Assembly: GCF_009857435.1 (NCBI RefSeq)
Contig: NZ_WWCK01000007.1
Span: forward strand, 248,001-312,000
DNA: 64,000 nt
Direction: 5' to 3'
Source: Duganella rivi
Lineage (GTDB): Bacteria; Pseudomonadota; Gammaproteobacteria; Burkholderiales; Burkholderiaceae_D
Shown here: piece after piece, positions 8,163 through 16,635 of the stretch
How the letters are laid out: each line of letters begins with the position of its first letter
How positions within the stretch are numbered: the first letter of the stretch is position 1
Position numbers and translations under genes: made by a program
The notes under the pieces: generated by a model
The model's input: only the letters and a program-made list of their open reading frames with translations
Databases searched by the model: none
Told to the model about the DNA's origin: nothing

Positions 8163-10159
8163 GGCGCGGACGCTCCGATATTTTTATCGAGGAATTTTTC
8201 CACCTTGCCCCAGAAGTCGATGCGGTTTTGCGGCAAGTACCAGCCGTGGCCTTCGTCGGCATAGAAGATCCATTCCACCGCCGCATTATTTTTGCTGACC
8301 GCATCTTTGAAGGCCGTGCCGTGGATGATGGGCACGGTCTGGTCGGCGCCGCCGTGCGCCAGCAGCAGCGGCTGCTTGATGCGGGCGGCCTGCTGCAGCG
8401 GCGAGGTGGCTGCCAGCTGCGCTGCGTCGCCGCCGATCAGCACCGGGAAGCCGTAGCGCTGGTAGGTGCCGCCGCTCGACCAGGTCGACTCCGCGCTCCA
8501 ATGGCCGTTCTTCAGGATATTCAGGTCGGTCACGCCGGCCCAGGCCACGCCGCATTTGTACAGGTCGGGATCGTTCACCAGGCCCATCAGCGTGGCATAG
8601 CCGCCGTAGCTGGCGCCGGCGATGCAGATGCGCTTGCTGTCTGCAATGCCCTGGCCGATGGCCCAGCGCGTGCCGTCGGCGACATCGTCCTGCATCTTCA
8701 AGCCCCATTGCTTCCAGCCGGCGCGGAACAGCTGGCTGCCATAGCCGGTGCTGCCGCGGAATTCCGGCTGCAGCACGGCATAGCCGCGCGAGGCCAGGAA
8801 CTGGCGCTGCGCTTCCCAGTCCCAGCCCACCCCGCGCACCCACGGGCCGCCGTGGACCAGCACCACCATCGGCAGCTTCTTGCCGTTGCCGGCTTTGGGC
8901 GTGGTCAGGTAGGCCGGGATCTCCATGCCGTCGCGCGCCTTGTAGCGCACCATGGTGGTCGACGACATGCTCTCCGGCGCAATTGCCGGGTGCGAGGCGC
9001 CCAGCATGCTCAGGCTGCGCGTTTCGGTGTTGTAGATGCGGTAGATGGCCGGCTGCACATCCGAGCTGGAGGTCACCAGCACATAGGGCGCGGTCGGCCG
9101 CAGCGCGGTGCTGATGATATTGTTGGTGGCCGGCAGCAGCGCATCGACCGCCTGCTGCACTTCCTTCATTTTGGCGTCCACCCACCAGCTGCCTTTGGCG
9201 TCGACCTCGTAGTGATAGCCCTGTACCTTGTTCTGGTCGTACTCTATGCTGCCACGGAAGTCATAGCCTGGCAGGCTGATGGCCGGCTTCTCGCTGAGCT
9301 TGCGGTTGGCGATGTCGTAGGTGTACAGCGCATCGGCGCCTTGCAGGTTGGCGCGCACATACAGCGTGCCATCCGGGCTGAAGGTCACCGGATCAAATGC
9401 TTCCTTGGTGCTGGGATACAAGGCAAAGCTGGCCAGCTGGGTCCAGGGCTGGTCTTCCTGCTGGCGGTGGAAAATGACTTGCTGGTTATCGCGGTACGCC
9501 ACCGTGATGCGCGGCGTGCCCTGGCGGTCCACCACCCAGTCGAAAGTATCGGCCGGATGGCCATAGGTCTTGTACTTGCCGGTGACCGTGTTCAGGCGCA
9601 GCAGGGCGATCTGGTTCATCCAGCCGGTGCCGCCGTACTCGTATTGCGTGACCAGGACGTCGTCGCTGTCGAGGTTGCCGATGCCCTCATGGATGAAGGT
9701 ATTCCACGGCAGCAGCTTGTCGTTGAATTTGGTGATGCCGTCATTGTAGTTGCTGTCGCGCCGCACCAGCTGGCGCAGGCCGCTGCCGTCGCTGTTGACC
9801 GCCCACAGGCCGCCGCCCCAGCGGGTGTCGCCTTGCGGCGTGCCAAGGTCGGCCACGTCGAACACCAGGCGATGGTCGTTGACCCAGTGATAGCTGCTGA
9901 TGTCGGCGTCGTCGAACGCGGCCACCACCTTGGTCTTGCGGCTGGCCGCATCGGTCACGGCCAGCCGCACGCGCCCGGTCTTGCCGGCTACTTTGATGGC
10001 GATCTGCCTGGCGTCCGGGGACAGACGCGGGGTGCTGAAGCTGGCGTTCTCAAAAAATGCGGCCACCGGAATGGCGCCGGGCGCGGTCACGGCAGTTTGT
10101 GCGGCGGCCGGCAATGCTGCCAGCGCGCCCAGTACGGCAATGGTAATGCTCAGTTTCAT
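8159..10159 (-). CDS. Secreted S9 family peptidase, array copy 3
   Basis: A 666-residue paralogue of its neighbours with the same plan: signal peptide (cleavage near AAAQTA), propeller-like N-terminal region, and a C-terminal peptidase_S9 domain with S517 in GASYGGY, Asp in GGADQTVP and His in EGHGW. The start ATG overlaps the copy 2 stop as ATGA (10156-10159). The substrate-facing sequence after the nucleophile diverges from the other copies (GHWSAESTWSSGG against TGAWSAKSD or DGGWFYSSD), so the copies may differ in specificity. That is inference. Confidence 0.9.
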   Translation of the reverse strand: MKLSITIAVLGALAALPAAAQTAVTAPGAIPVAAFFENASFSTPRLSPDARQIAIKVAGKTGRVRLAVTDAASRKTKVVAAFDDADISSYHWVNDHRLVFDVADLGTPQGDTRWGGGLWAVNSDGSGLRQLVRRDSNYNDGITKFNDKLLPWNTFIHEGIGNLDSDDVLVTQYEYGGTGWMNQIALLRLNTVTGKYKTYGHPADTFDWVVDRQGTPRITVAYRDNQQVIFHRQQEDQPWTQLASFALYPSTKEAFDPVTFSPDGTLYVRANLQGADALYTYDIANRKLSEKPAISLPGYDFRGSIEYDQNKVQGYHYEVDAKGSWWVDAKMKEVQQAVDALLPATNNIISTALRPTAPYVLVTSSSDVQPAIYRIYNTETRSLSMLGASHPAIAPESMSSTTMVRYKARDGMEIPAYLTTPKAGNGKKLPMVVLVHGGPWVRGVGWDWEAQRQFLASRGYAVLQPEFRGSTGYGSQLFRAGWKQWGLKMQDDVADGTRWAIGQGIADSKRICIAGASYGGYATLMGLVNDPDLYKCGVAWAGVTDLNILKNGHWSAESTWSSGGTYQRYGFPVLIGGDAAQLAATSPLQQAARIKQPLLLAHGGADQTVPIIHGTAFKDAVSKNNAAVEWIFYADEGHGWYLPQNRIDFWGKVEKFLDKNIGASAP

Positions 10160-12138
10160 TTTGGAGATCCTATGTTTTTATCCAGGAATTTTTCAACGCG
10201 GCCCCAGAAGTCGATGCGATTTTTCGGCAAGGCCCAGCCGTGGCCTTCCTCGCTGTACTCGATCCACTCGACTTTGGGATTGCTGGTTTTGACGGCGTCA
10301 TACAGCTTGAGGCCGTGGTTGATCGGCACCCGCATGTCGGCGCCGCCGTAGGCCAGCAGCAGCGGCTGCGTGATGCGGTTGGCCTGCAGCAGCGGCGAGG
10401 TGGCTTTCAATTGCTCGGCGTCCTTGACCTGGTCGCCGATCAGCACCGGCATGCCGTACTGTTTCCAGTCGCTCGACAAATCCGAGCTGTAGAACCAGCC
10501 ACCGTCGTACATCAGGTTGATGTCGCTGACGCCGACCCAGTTGATGCCGCATTTGTACAAGTCCGGGTCTTTGATCAAGCCCATCAGCGTGGCATAGCCG
10601 CCGTAGCTGGCGCCGGCAATGCAGATGCGCTGGCTGTCGGCGTAGCCCTGGGCGATGGCCCAGCGCGCGCCGTCGGCGATGTCGTCCTGCATTTTCAAGC
10701 CCCATTGCTTCCAGCCGGCGCGGAACAGCTGCCAGCCGTAGCCGGTGCTGCCGCGGAATTCCGGCTCCAGCACGGCGTAGCCGCGCGAGGCAAGGAACTC
10801 GGCGTCGGGGCGCCAGTCCCAGCTGCCGCCGCGCACCCACGGGCCGCCGTGCACCAGTACCACCAGCGGCAGGTTTTTCTGTGCGCCGTCTGGCGGCAAG
10901 GTCAGCCAGGCAGGAATTTGCAAGCCGTCGCGCGCCTTGTAGTAGTACAGCTCGCACGGGCCCATGTCGGCCGCCTTGATTTGCGCGGCAACCCGGCCCA
11001 CCTCGCTCAGGCGCTTGGTTTCGGTGTTGTAGACCAGGTAGCGGCGCGGCTGTTTGTCGGAATACGATTCCACCAGCACCCACGCGCTTTCCGGTCGGGT
11101 GGGCGGGGTGATCAGGTTGGCCGTGCCCGGCAGGCGGCCATCGATCAGCTTTTGCAGTGCTTGCATGGCCGGATCGAACCAGACCGTGCCCTCGGCGTCG
11201 CTATGGATGCGCACGCCCAGCAGGCGCTGCTTGCTGATGATCAGCTTGCCCCGGAAGTCGAAGCCGTCCAGCTCCACCATGTGCTGCTTGGGCAGCTGGT
11301 TGTTTTTCAAGTCGTAGCGGTACAGCGCGCTCTGGTCGCGGCCGGCGTTGCTGATCACGTACAGCGCGCCGTCCGGGCCAAACGCCAGCGGCGAGAAACT
11401 GTTGGCGCTGCCTTTGTAGGCGTCAAAGCTGATCAGCGTGCGCCATTGCTGGGTGGCGGGATCGAGGTAGAGCAGGCTCTCGATATTCTTGTCCAGTGTC
11501 GTGATCAGGCGCGGCTCGCCGTTTTGATCGAGCAGCCACGAGCGCGCCGTGCCGGGATGGTCCACCGGCACCGCCTTGCCGTTGCGGGTGTTCAGGCGCA
11601 GCAGGTCTTCGCTGTTGCCGGACTCCTTGCTGTAGCCGGCATCGGCCACGTAGACGTAGTCGCTGTCCTGGGCGCCGGCTTGATCCAGCATGAAGGTGTG
11701 CCACGGCAGCAGGTCGCGGTTGTCGTCGCTGGAGCGCAGGAATTCGTTGCGGCGCAGCGCCAGTTGACGGTAGTGCTTGCCGTCGCGGTCGACCACGTAC
11801 AGGCCGGGTGCGTAGCGCAGGTCGCGCTGGCCGCGCGTCTTGTCGGTGGTGCTGAACATCAGGCGCTCGTTGTTGACCCACTGCGCGCGGCCGATGTCGG
11901 TATCGGAAAACTGCGCCACCATGGTGGCTTTCAGGGTGTCCAGCTCGACCACGGCGAGGCCGTCGCGCTTGTCGTTGGCGCCGATGAAGGCGGCCAGGTA
12001 GCGGCCATCCGGCGACAGCATGGCGCCGTTAAACGGGGAGTTATCAAAGAAGGCGGAAATCGGCGGCGCTGCGGCATGGACTGGCGCAGCGGCCGCCGCC
12101 AGCAGCAGGGCTGCCAGCAGCGTACGGCTAAAACTCAA
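10156..12138 (-). CDS. Secreted S9 family peptidase, array copy 2
   Basis: A 660-residue S9 peptidase. The signal peptide ends near VHAAAPP. S511 lies in GASYGGY, Asp in GGADMRVP and His in EEGHGW. The start appears to be TTG, overlapping the copy 1 stop as TTGA (12135-12138). The product begins MSFSRTLL and runs straight into the signal peptide, so no later start fits. As in all four copies, the C-terminus ends with an FLDKNIG-type motif. Confidence 0.9.
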   Translation of the reverse strand: MSFSRTLLAALLLAAAAAPVHAAAPPISAFFDNSPFNGAMLSPDGRYLAAFIGANDKRDGLAVVELDTLKATMVAQFSDTDIGRAQWVNNERLMFSTTDKTRGQRDLRYAPGLYVVDRDGKHYRQLALRRNEFLRSSDDNRDLLPWHTFMLDQAGAQDSDYVYVADAGYSKESGNSEDLLRLNTRNGKAVPVDHPGTARSWLLDQNGEPRLITTLDKNIESLLYLDPATQQWRTLISFDAYKGSANSFSPLAFGPDGALYVISNAGRDQSALYRYDLKNNQLPKQHMVELDGFDFRGKLIISKQRLLGVRIHSDAEGTVWFDPAMQALQKLIDGRLPGTANLITPPTRPESAWVLVESYSDKQPRRYLVYNTETKRLSEVGRVAAQIKAADMGPCELYYYKARDGLQIPAWLTLPPDGAQKNLPLVVLVHGGPWVRGGSWDWRPDAEFLASRGYAVLEPEFRGSTGYGWQLFRAGWKQWGLKMQDDIADGARWAIAQGYADSQRICIAGASYGGYATLMGLIKDPDLYKCGINWVGVSDINLMYDGGWFYSSDLSSDWKQYGMPVLIGDQVKDAEQLKATSPLLQANRITQPLLLAYGGADMRVPINHGLKLYDAVKTSNPKVEWIEYSEEGHGWALPKNRIDFWGRVEKFLDKNIGSPK

Positions 12139-14153
12139 TGTGTTGCTCCGATATTTTTATCCAGGAATTTTTCAACCCGGCCCCACCAGTCGATGCGGTT
12201 TTTCGGCAGTTTCCAGCCGTGGCCTTCTTCCTCGTACTCCACCCACTCGACGTTCGGGTTGGTTTGCTTGACGGCCTTGTAGAACTTGGTGCCGTGCGGC
12301 AGCGGCACGCGCATGTCGGCGGTGCCGTAGGCCATCAGCAGCGGCTGCCTGATGCGGGCTGCTTGTTCCAGCGGCGAGGTGGCTTTCAATTGCGCCGCGT
12401 CCTTGACCTGGTCGCCCACCAGCTGCGGCATGCCGAATTGCTTGTAGCCGTCCGGCATGTCGGACAGGAAGTTCCAGCTGCCGTCGTACATCAGGTTGAT
12501 GTCGGTGACGCCGGCCCACTCGATGCCGCATTTGTACAGATCGGGATCGTTGATCAGGCCCATCAGCGTGGCGTAGCCGCCGTAGCTGGCGCCGGCAATG
12601 CAGATGCGCTTGGCGTCGGCATAGCCCTGGGCGATGGCCCAGCGCGTGCCGTCGGCAATATCGTCCTGCATCTTCAAGCCCCATTGCTTCCAGCCGGCGA
12701 CGAAATGCCTGGCGCCGAAGCCGGTGCTGCCGCGGAATTCCGGTTCCAGCACCGCGTAGCCGCGCGAGGCGAGGAACTGTGCCTGCGCATCCCAGCCCCA
12801 GCTGCTGCCGCGCAGGTACGGGCCGCCATGCACCAGCACCACCATCGGCAAGTTCTTGCTGCCGTTGCGCGGCAGGGTCAGCCATGCTGGAATGCTGAGG
12901 CCGTCGCGCGCCTTGTAGCGCACCATATTGGTTTGCGCCATGGCGTTGGGCGAGATGGCCGGATGCGATTCGCCAACCACGGTCAGCTTCCTGGTCTCGC
13001 TGTTGTACAGCATGATGCGCTTGGGCCAGATGTCGGCGTAGGCCGTCACCAGCACCCACGGCGACTCGCGCCGCTTCGGCAAGGTTAGCAAGTTGACCGT
13101 ATTGGGCAGCATCTTGTCGATCTCGTTCTGCATGGCTTGCATGGCCGGATCAAGCCAGGTGGTGGACAGTGCATCGGTCAGGTGGCGTATGCCGATCAGC
13201 TTGTGCTGATCCATGATCAGCTGGCCGCTGAAGTCAAAGCCGTCCAGCTTGACCAGCGGCTTGTCGGACAGCTTGCCGCTGTTGATATCGTAGGTGTAGA
13301 CCGCCGACACGTCGCTGTGATGCCAGGACACCACGTACAGCGTGCCGTCCGGGCCGAAGGCCAGCGGGCGGAAGCTGGCGCCCTTGCCGGTATAGCTGTC
13401 GAAGTCGCCCAGCTTGCGCCATTCCTTGCTGGCCGGGTCGCGGTAGTACATGCTGCTGGTGCCCTTGTCCCTGACGATGGTGAGGCGCGGCTCGCCCTTG
13501 AAGTCCAGCATCCAGAAGGTGCTGTCGCCGGGACGGTCGATGACGCCGGCGGTGCGGCCAGTGACGGTATTCAGGCGCACCAGGTTGATGTGGTTCAGTT
13601 GGCCCGGGCCGCTGAGGTCGCGGTCTTGCACGTAGATGTAATCGGAATCCTGCGCGCCTTCCTCGTCCATCAGGTAGGTGTGCCACGGCAGCAGTTCGCG
13701 CACGCCGAGGGTGCTGCCGCTGGTGATGAAGGGCTTGCCGTTGCGCATGGCCAGCTGGCGGAAGCCGGTGCCGTCGCGGTTGATCGCGTACAGGCCGGGC
13801 GCATAGCGCATGTCGCCCTGCGCCAAGTCCTTGTCGGTGGCGGTGAACACCAGGCGGTTATCGTTGACCCAGGCGTATTTGCCTATGTCGGCGTCGGAGA
13901 AATTGCCGACCACCTTGACCGCGTTGGTGTCCAGCTCAACCACGCCCAGCATGTCGCGCTTGTCCTTGCGGCCCAGCCGCACGGCCAGGTACTTGCCGCT
14001 GGGCGAGAGCAAGGCGTCGCTGAATTCCGGGTTGTTGAAGAAGTCGGCAATGGTCGGCCGGGGCGGTGCGGGCTCGGCGGCCAATGCGTGGCCGCCAAGG
14101 AAGGCGCCGGCCAATGCCGCGGCGCGCAGGAAAGGAGTGAAGCGCATATGCAT
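12135..14153 (-). CDS. Secreted S9 family peptidase, array copy 1
   Basis: First gene of the four-copy array; 672 residues from the ATG at 14153. A second ATG at 14147 is equally possible, and no clear ribosome binding site separates them. Signal peptide (cleavage near ALAAEP), propeller-like region, then S523 in GASYGGY, Asp in GTADMRVP and His in EEGHGW. It lies 68 bp after the symporter gene on the same strand with no visible terminator between, so the array may be read through from the symporter operon or from a promoter inside that gene. Confidence 0.9.
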   Translation of the reverse strand: MHMRFTPFLRAAALAGAFLGGHALAAEPAPPRPTIADFFNNPEFSDALLSPSGKYLAVRLGRKDKRDMLGVVELDTNAVKVVGNFSDADIGKYAWVNDNRLVFTATDKDLAQGDMRYAPGLYAINRDGTGFRQLAMRNGKPFITSGSTLGVRELLPWHTYLMDEEGAQDSDYIYVQDRDLSGPGQLNHINLVRLNTVTGRTAGVIDRPGDSTFWMLDFKGEPRLTIVRDKGTSSMYYRDPASKEWRKLGDFDSYTGKGASFRPLAFGPDGTLYVVSWHHSDVSAVYTYDINSGKLSDKPLVKLDGFDFSGQLIMDQHKLIGIRHLTDALSTTWLDPAMQAMQNEIDKMLPNTVNLLTLPKRRESPWVLVTAYADIWPKRIMLYNSETRKLTVVGESHPAISPNAMAQTNMVRYKARDGLSIPAWLTLPRNGSKNLPMVVLVHGGPYLRGSSWGWDAQAQFLASRGYAVLEPEFRGSTGFGARHFVAGWKQWGLKMQDDIADGTRWAIAQGYADAKRICIAGASYGGYATLMGLINDPDLYKCGIEWAGVTDINLMYDGSWNFLSDMPDGYKQFGMPQLVGDQVKDAAQLKATSPLEQAARIRQPLLMAYGTADMRVPLPHGTKFYKAVKQTNPNVEWVEYEEEGHGWKLPKNRIDWWGRVEKFLDKNIGATH

Positions 14154-14221
14154 GGTTGCGAAATCGGTAACCAATGCACAATAGCATCAAGTTATCAAAT
14201 CCGCCACAAGCAAAGTGTATT

Positions 14222-16279
14222 TTATCGTTCTGGTGCGCGGATGTAATCGACCAGAGCCACAGTCTGCCGGCCGGGGGGCGGCGTCAGCAGGCTGACGGCG
14301 ATGATGGTCAGCAGGCCGGCCGGCACGCCGAAGATGCCGGCCGAAATCGGCGCGATGTGGAACCACTGGTTGGCCGCGCTGCCGCCCAGGATGGGATTGG
14401 TGTGCAGCATGTAGTACAGGCAAACCAGGAAGCCAACCGTCATGCCGGCAATCGCACCCTGGTGGTTGGCGCGCTTCCAGAAAACGCCCAGCACCAGCGC
14501 CGGGAACAGCGTCGAGCCGGCCAGCGAGAAGGCCGCACCGACCAGCGACAGGATGTCGCCCGGCTTGGTGGAGGCTGCGTAGGCGGCAATGAAGGCCACC
14601 GCCAGCAACAGCAGCTTGGAAATGGTCACGCGCTTTTGCGTGGAAGCGCTGCGGTCGACCAGCTTGTAGTAGACGTCGTGCGACAGCGCGTTGGAGATAG
14701 CCAGCAGCAGGCCGTCCGCCGTCGACAGCGCCGCAGCCAGGCCGCCGGCCGCCACCAGCCCGGAGATCACGTAAGGCAGGCCGGCAATTTCCGGCGTGGC
14801 CAGCACCAGCACGTCGGCGTCGATGGTGATTTCGGCCAGCTGCACCACGCCGTCGCGGTTGATGTCGCTGATGCTGAACAGCGGGTTGAGCTTGTCGACA
14901 TTGGCCCAGTACGAGACCCAGTTCGGTAAGTGAGTGTAGTCGAGGCCGACCAGCGAGTTGTAGATGTCGTACTTGACCAGCACCGCCAGCGCCGGGATGG
15001 TCAGGTAGATCAGCAGGATGAAGAACAGCGTCCAGAACACCGACACCCGCGTCTCATGCACGGACGGTGTGGTATAGGAGCGCATCAGGATGTGCGGCAG
15101 CGCGGCTGTGCCCAGCATCAGGCAAAACACCAGCGCCAGGAAGTTGTTGCGCTTGGTGTCCGAGGTTGCCTTGTCGCCGGGGTAGGGCGTGGCGTGCGGC
15201 GTGATCGGTTCGGCGTGCAGCAGGTTTTGCTCGCGCGCCTCGGTCCACATGCGCTCGGCCTCATCGGCGTTTTTGGGATAGGCCACCAGCTCGCGCTCGG
15301 CGCTGCGGATTTCCAGCAGCGAGGCGTTGCGGGCCTTGACGCTGTCCAGCTTGCGCTGGGCGTCGGTGCGGCCGGCTTCCCACGAGGCCGGCAGGGTCTT
15401 GAGGCGCGCTTCGTAATCGGCGGCGCGCTGGCGGTAGATGGCGCGTACCTCGGCTTCTTTAGGATCTTCTTGCAGCACGTGTTCGCGCGCGCTCAGTTTG
15501 GGCAGCAGCTTGCCGTAGGCAACTTGCGGAATCGGGTTGTCCGAGTGCTTGGCCGACAGCCACATGGCTGGAATCAGGAACGCCACCAGGATGATGATGT
15601 ACTGCGCCACCTGCGTCCAGGTAATGGCGCGCATGCCGCCGAGGAAGGAGCACACCAGGATACTGGCCAGGCCGAGGAAGATGCCGACCGAGAAATCTAC
15701 GCCGGTAAAGCGCGAGGCGATCAGGCCCACGGCGTAAATCTGCGCCACCACGTAGATGAAGGAGACGGTGATGGTGGCCGCCACCGCGAGGATGCGCACG
15801 GCGCGGCCGCCGCCGTGGTCGGCCTGCTCGGCGCCGCCGTAGCGCTCGGCCAGGAAGTCGGGGATGGTGTACTGGGCGAACTTGCGCAAGTAGGGCGCGA
15901 TCAGCAGCGCGACCAGGCAGTAGCCGCCGGTCCAGCCCATGATGTAGGCGAGGCCATCAAAGCCGTGCAGGTACAGCCCGCCCGCCAGGCTGATGAAGCT
16001 GGCGGCCGAGATCCAGTCGGCCGCCGTGGCCATGCCATTGAACATGGCCGGCACGCGCCGCCCGGCCACATAGTATTCCAGCACGTTGGAAGTACGGCTG
16101 ATGACGCCGATCAGCGCGTACAGCACGATGGTGGCAAACATGAACAGGTAGCCGATCCATACGCGCGGCATGCCTTCCTGCTCCAGCGCGGCCAGCGCGA
16201 TCAGGAAACAGGCGAAGCCGGCGGCGAACAGGCTGTAGTAATAGCGCAGGCGCTGGAAGAAGGTGCGGGCGGGCTTCAA
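14222..16279 (-). CDS. Sodium:solute symporter, DUF4212-associated (VC_2705-like) subfamily
   Basis: A 685-residue polytopic SSS-family transporter, the large partner of the DUF4212 protein upstream. Relatives such as ActP move acetate or other small carboxylates with Na+; the substrate here is unproven. Two features break the membrane plan: a charged, Glu/Arg-rich soluble insert at about residues 250-370, and a perfect EF-hand-like loop at residues 472-483 (14831-14866). The chosen start is TTG at 16279, overlapping the DUF4212 stop as TTGA; the product then begins MKPARTFFQR just before the first membrane helix. Confidence 0.88.
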   Translation of the reverse strand: MKPARTFFQRLRYYYSLFAAGFACFLIALAALEQEGMPRVWIGYLFMFATIVLYALIGVISRTSNVLEYYVAGRRVPAMFNGMATAADWISAASFISLAGGLYLHGFDGLAYIMGWTGGYCLVALLIAPYLRKFAQYTIPDFLAERYGGAEQADHGGGRAVRILAVAATITVSFIYVVAQIYAVGLIASRFTGVDFSVGIFLGLASILVCSFLGGMRAITWTQVAQYIIILVAFLIPAMWLSAKHSDNPIPQVAYGKLLPKLSAREHVLQEDPKEAEVRAIYRQRAADYEARLKTLPASWEAGRTDAQRKLDSVKARNASLLEIRSAERELVAYPKNADEAERMWTEAREQNLLHAEPITPHATPYPGDKATSDTKRNNFLALVFCLMLGTAALPHILMRSYTTPSVHETRVSVFWTLFFILLIYLTIPALAVLVKYDIYNSLVGLDYTHLPNWVSYWANVDKLNPLFSISDINRDGVVQLAEITIDADVLVLATPEIAGLPYVISGLVAAGGLAAALSTADGLLLAISNALSHDVYYKLVDRSASTQKRVTISKLLLLAVAFIAAYAASTKPGDILSLVGAAFSLAGSTLFPALVLGVFWKRANHQGAIAGMTVGFLVCLYYMLHTNPILGGSAANQWFHIAPISAGIFGVPAGLLTIIAVSLLTPPPGRQTVALVDYIRAPER

Positions 16280-16635
16280 GCGGATTCCTTGTCGAGCTTG
16301 CGCATGCGCCACGCGTAGAAGGCCAGGATGGCGAGGTAGACCAGCGATGCGCCCTGCGCCGCCAGGTAGAAGGACAGCGGCCAGCCGAATACGCTGAGGC
16401 CGGCCAGCTCGCGCGCGAAGAAGGCGGCGCAGAAGCCGGTGAGCAGCCACAGCGTCAGCAGCAGCGCGGTCAGGCGGCGTGCGCGTTGCCAGTGCGCGGT
16501 GCGTGACAGGCGCTGCGAGGGCACGGCGCTGGCCTGGTTGCTGGCCGTCGCGGGCCCGGCAATGGGGGGCGTGGCGGCGGCGCCCGGGCCGTGCGGCGTG
16601 ACACCGGCGCTAGTGGGCGGAGTGGGCTTATCCAT
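16276..16635 (-). CDS. DUF4212 protein, putative symporter small subunit
   Basis: A 119-residue protein with a Pro/Ala/Thr-rich N-terminal 45 residues and two membrane helices (about residues 53-75 and 86-108), typical of the DUF4212 (sodium/substrate symporter small subunit) family. The Pro-rich N-terminal tail is longer than I expect for the family. It overlaps the sensor kinase gene upstream by 8 nt and the symporter gene downstream by 4 nt, so all three are likely translated in step. Confidence 0.85.
   Translation of the reverse strand: MDKPTPPTSAGVTPHGPGAAATPPIAGPATASNQASAVPSQRLSRTAHWQRARRLTALLLTLWLLTGFCAAFFARELAGLSVFGWPLSFYLAAQGASLVYLAILAFYAWRMRKLDKESA

Noticed and set aside
8111..12282. 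Very long open frames on the plus strand opposite the S9 peptidase genes (about 680-750 codons)
   Set aside because: They are mirror frames of strongly biased high-GC genes. Composition (His, Gln, Arg, Val rich) and lack of domains show they are not genes.
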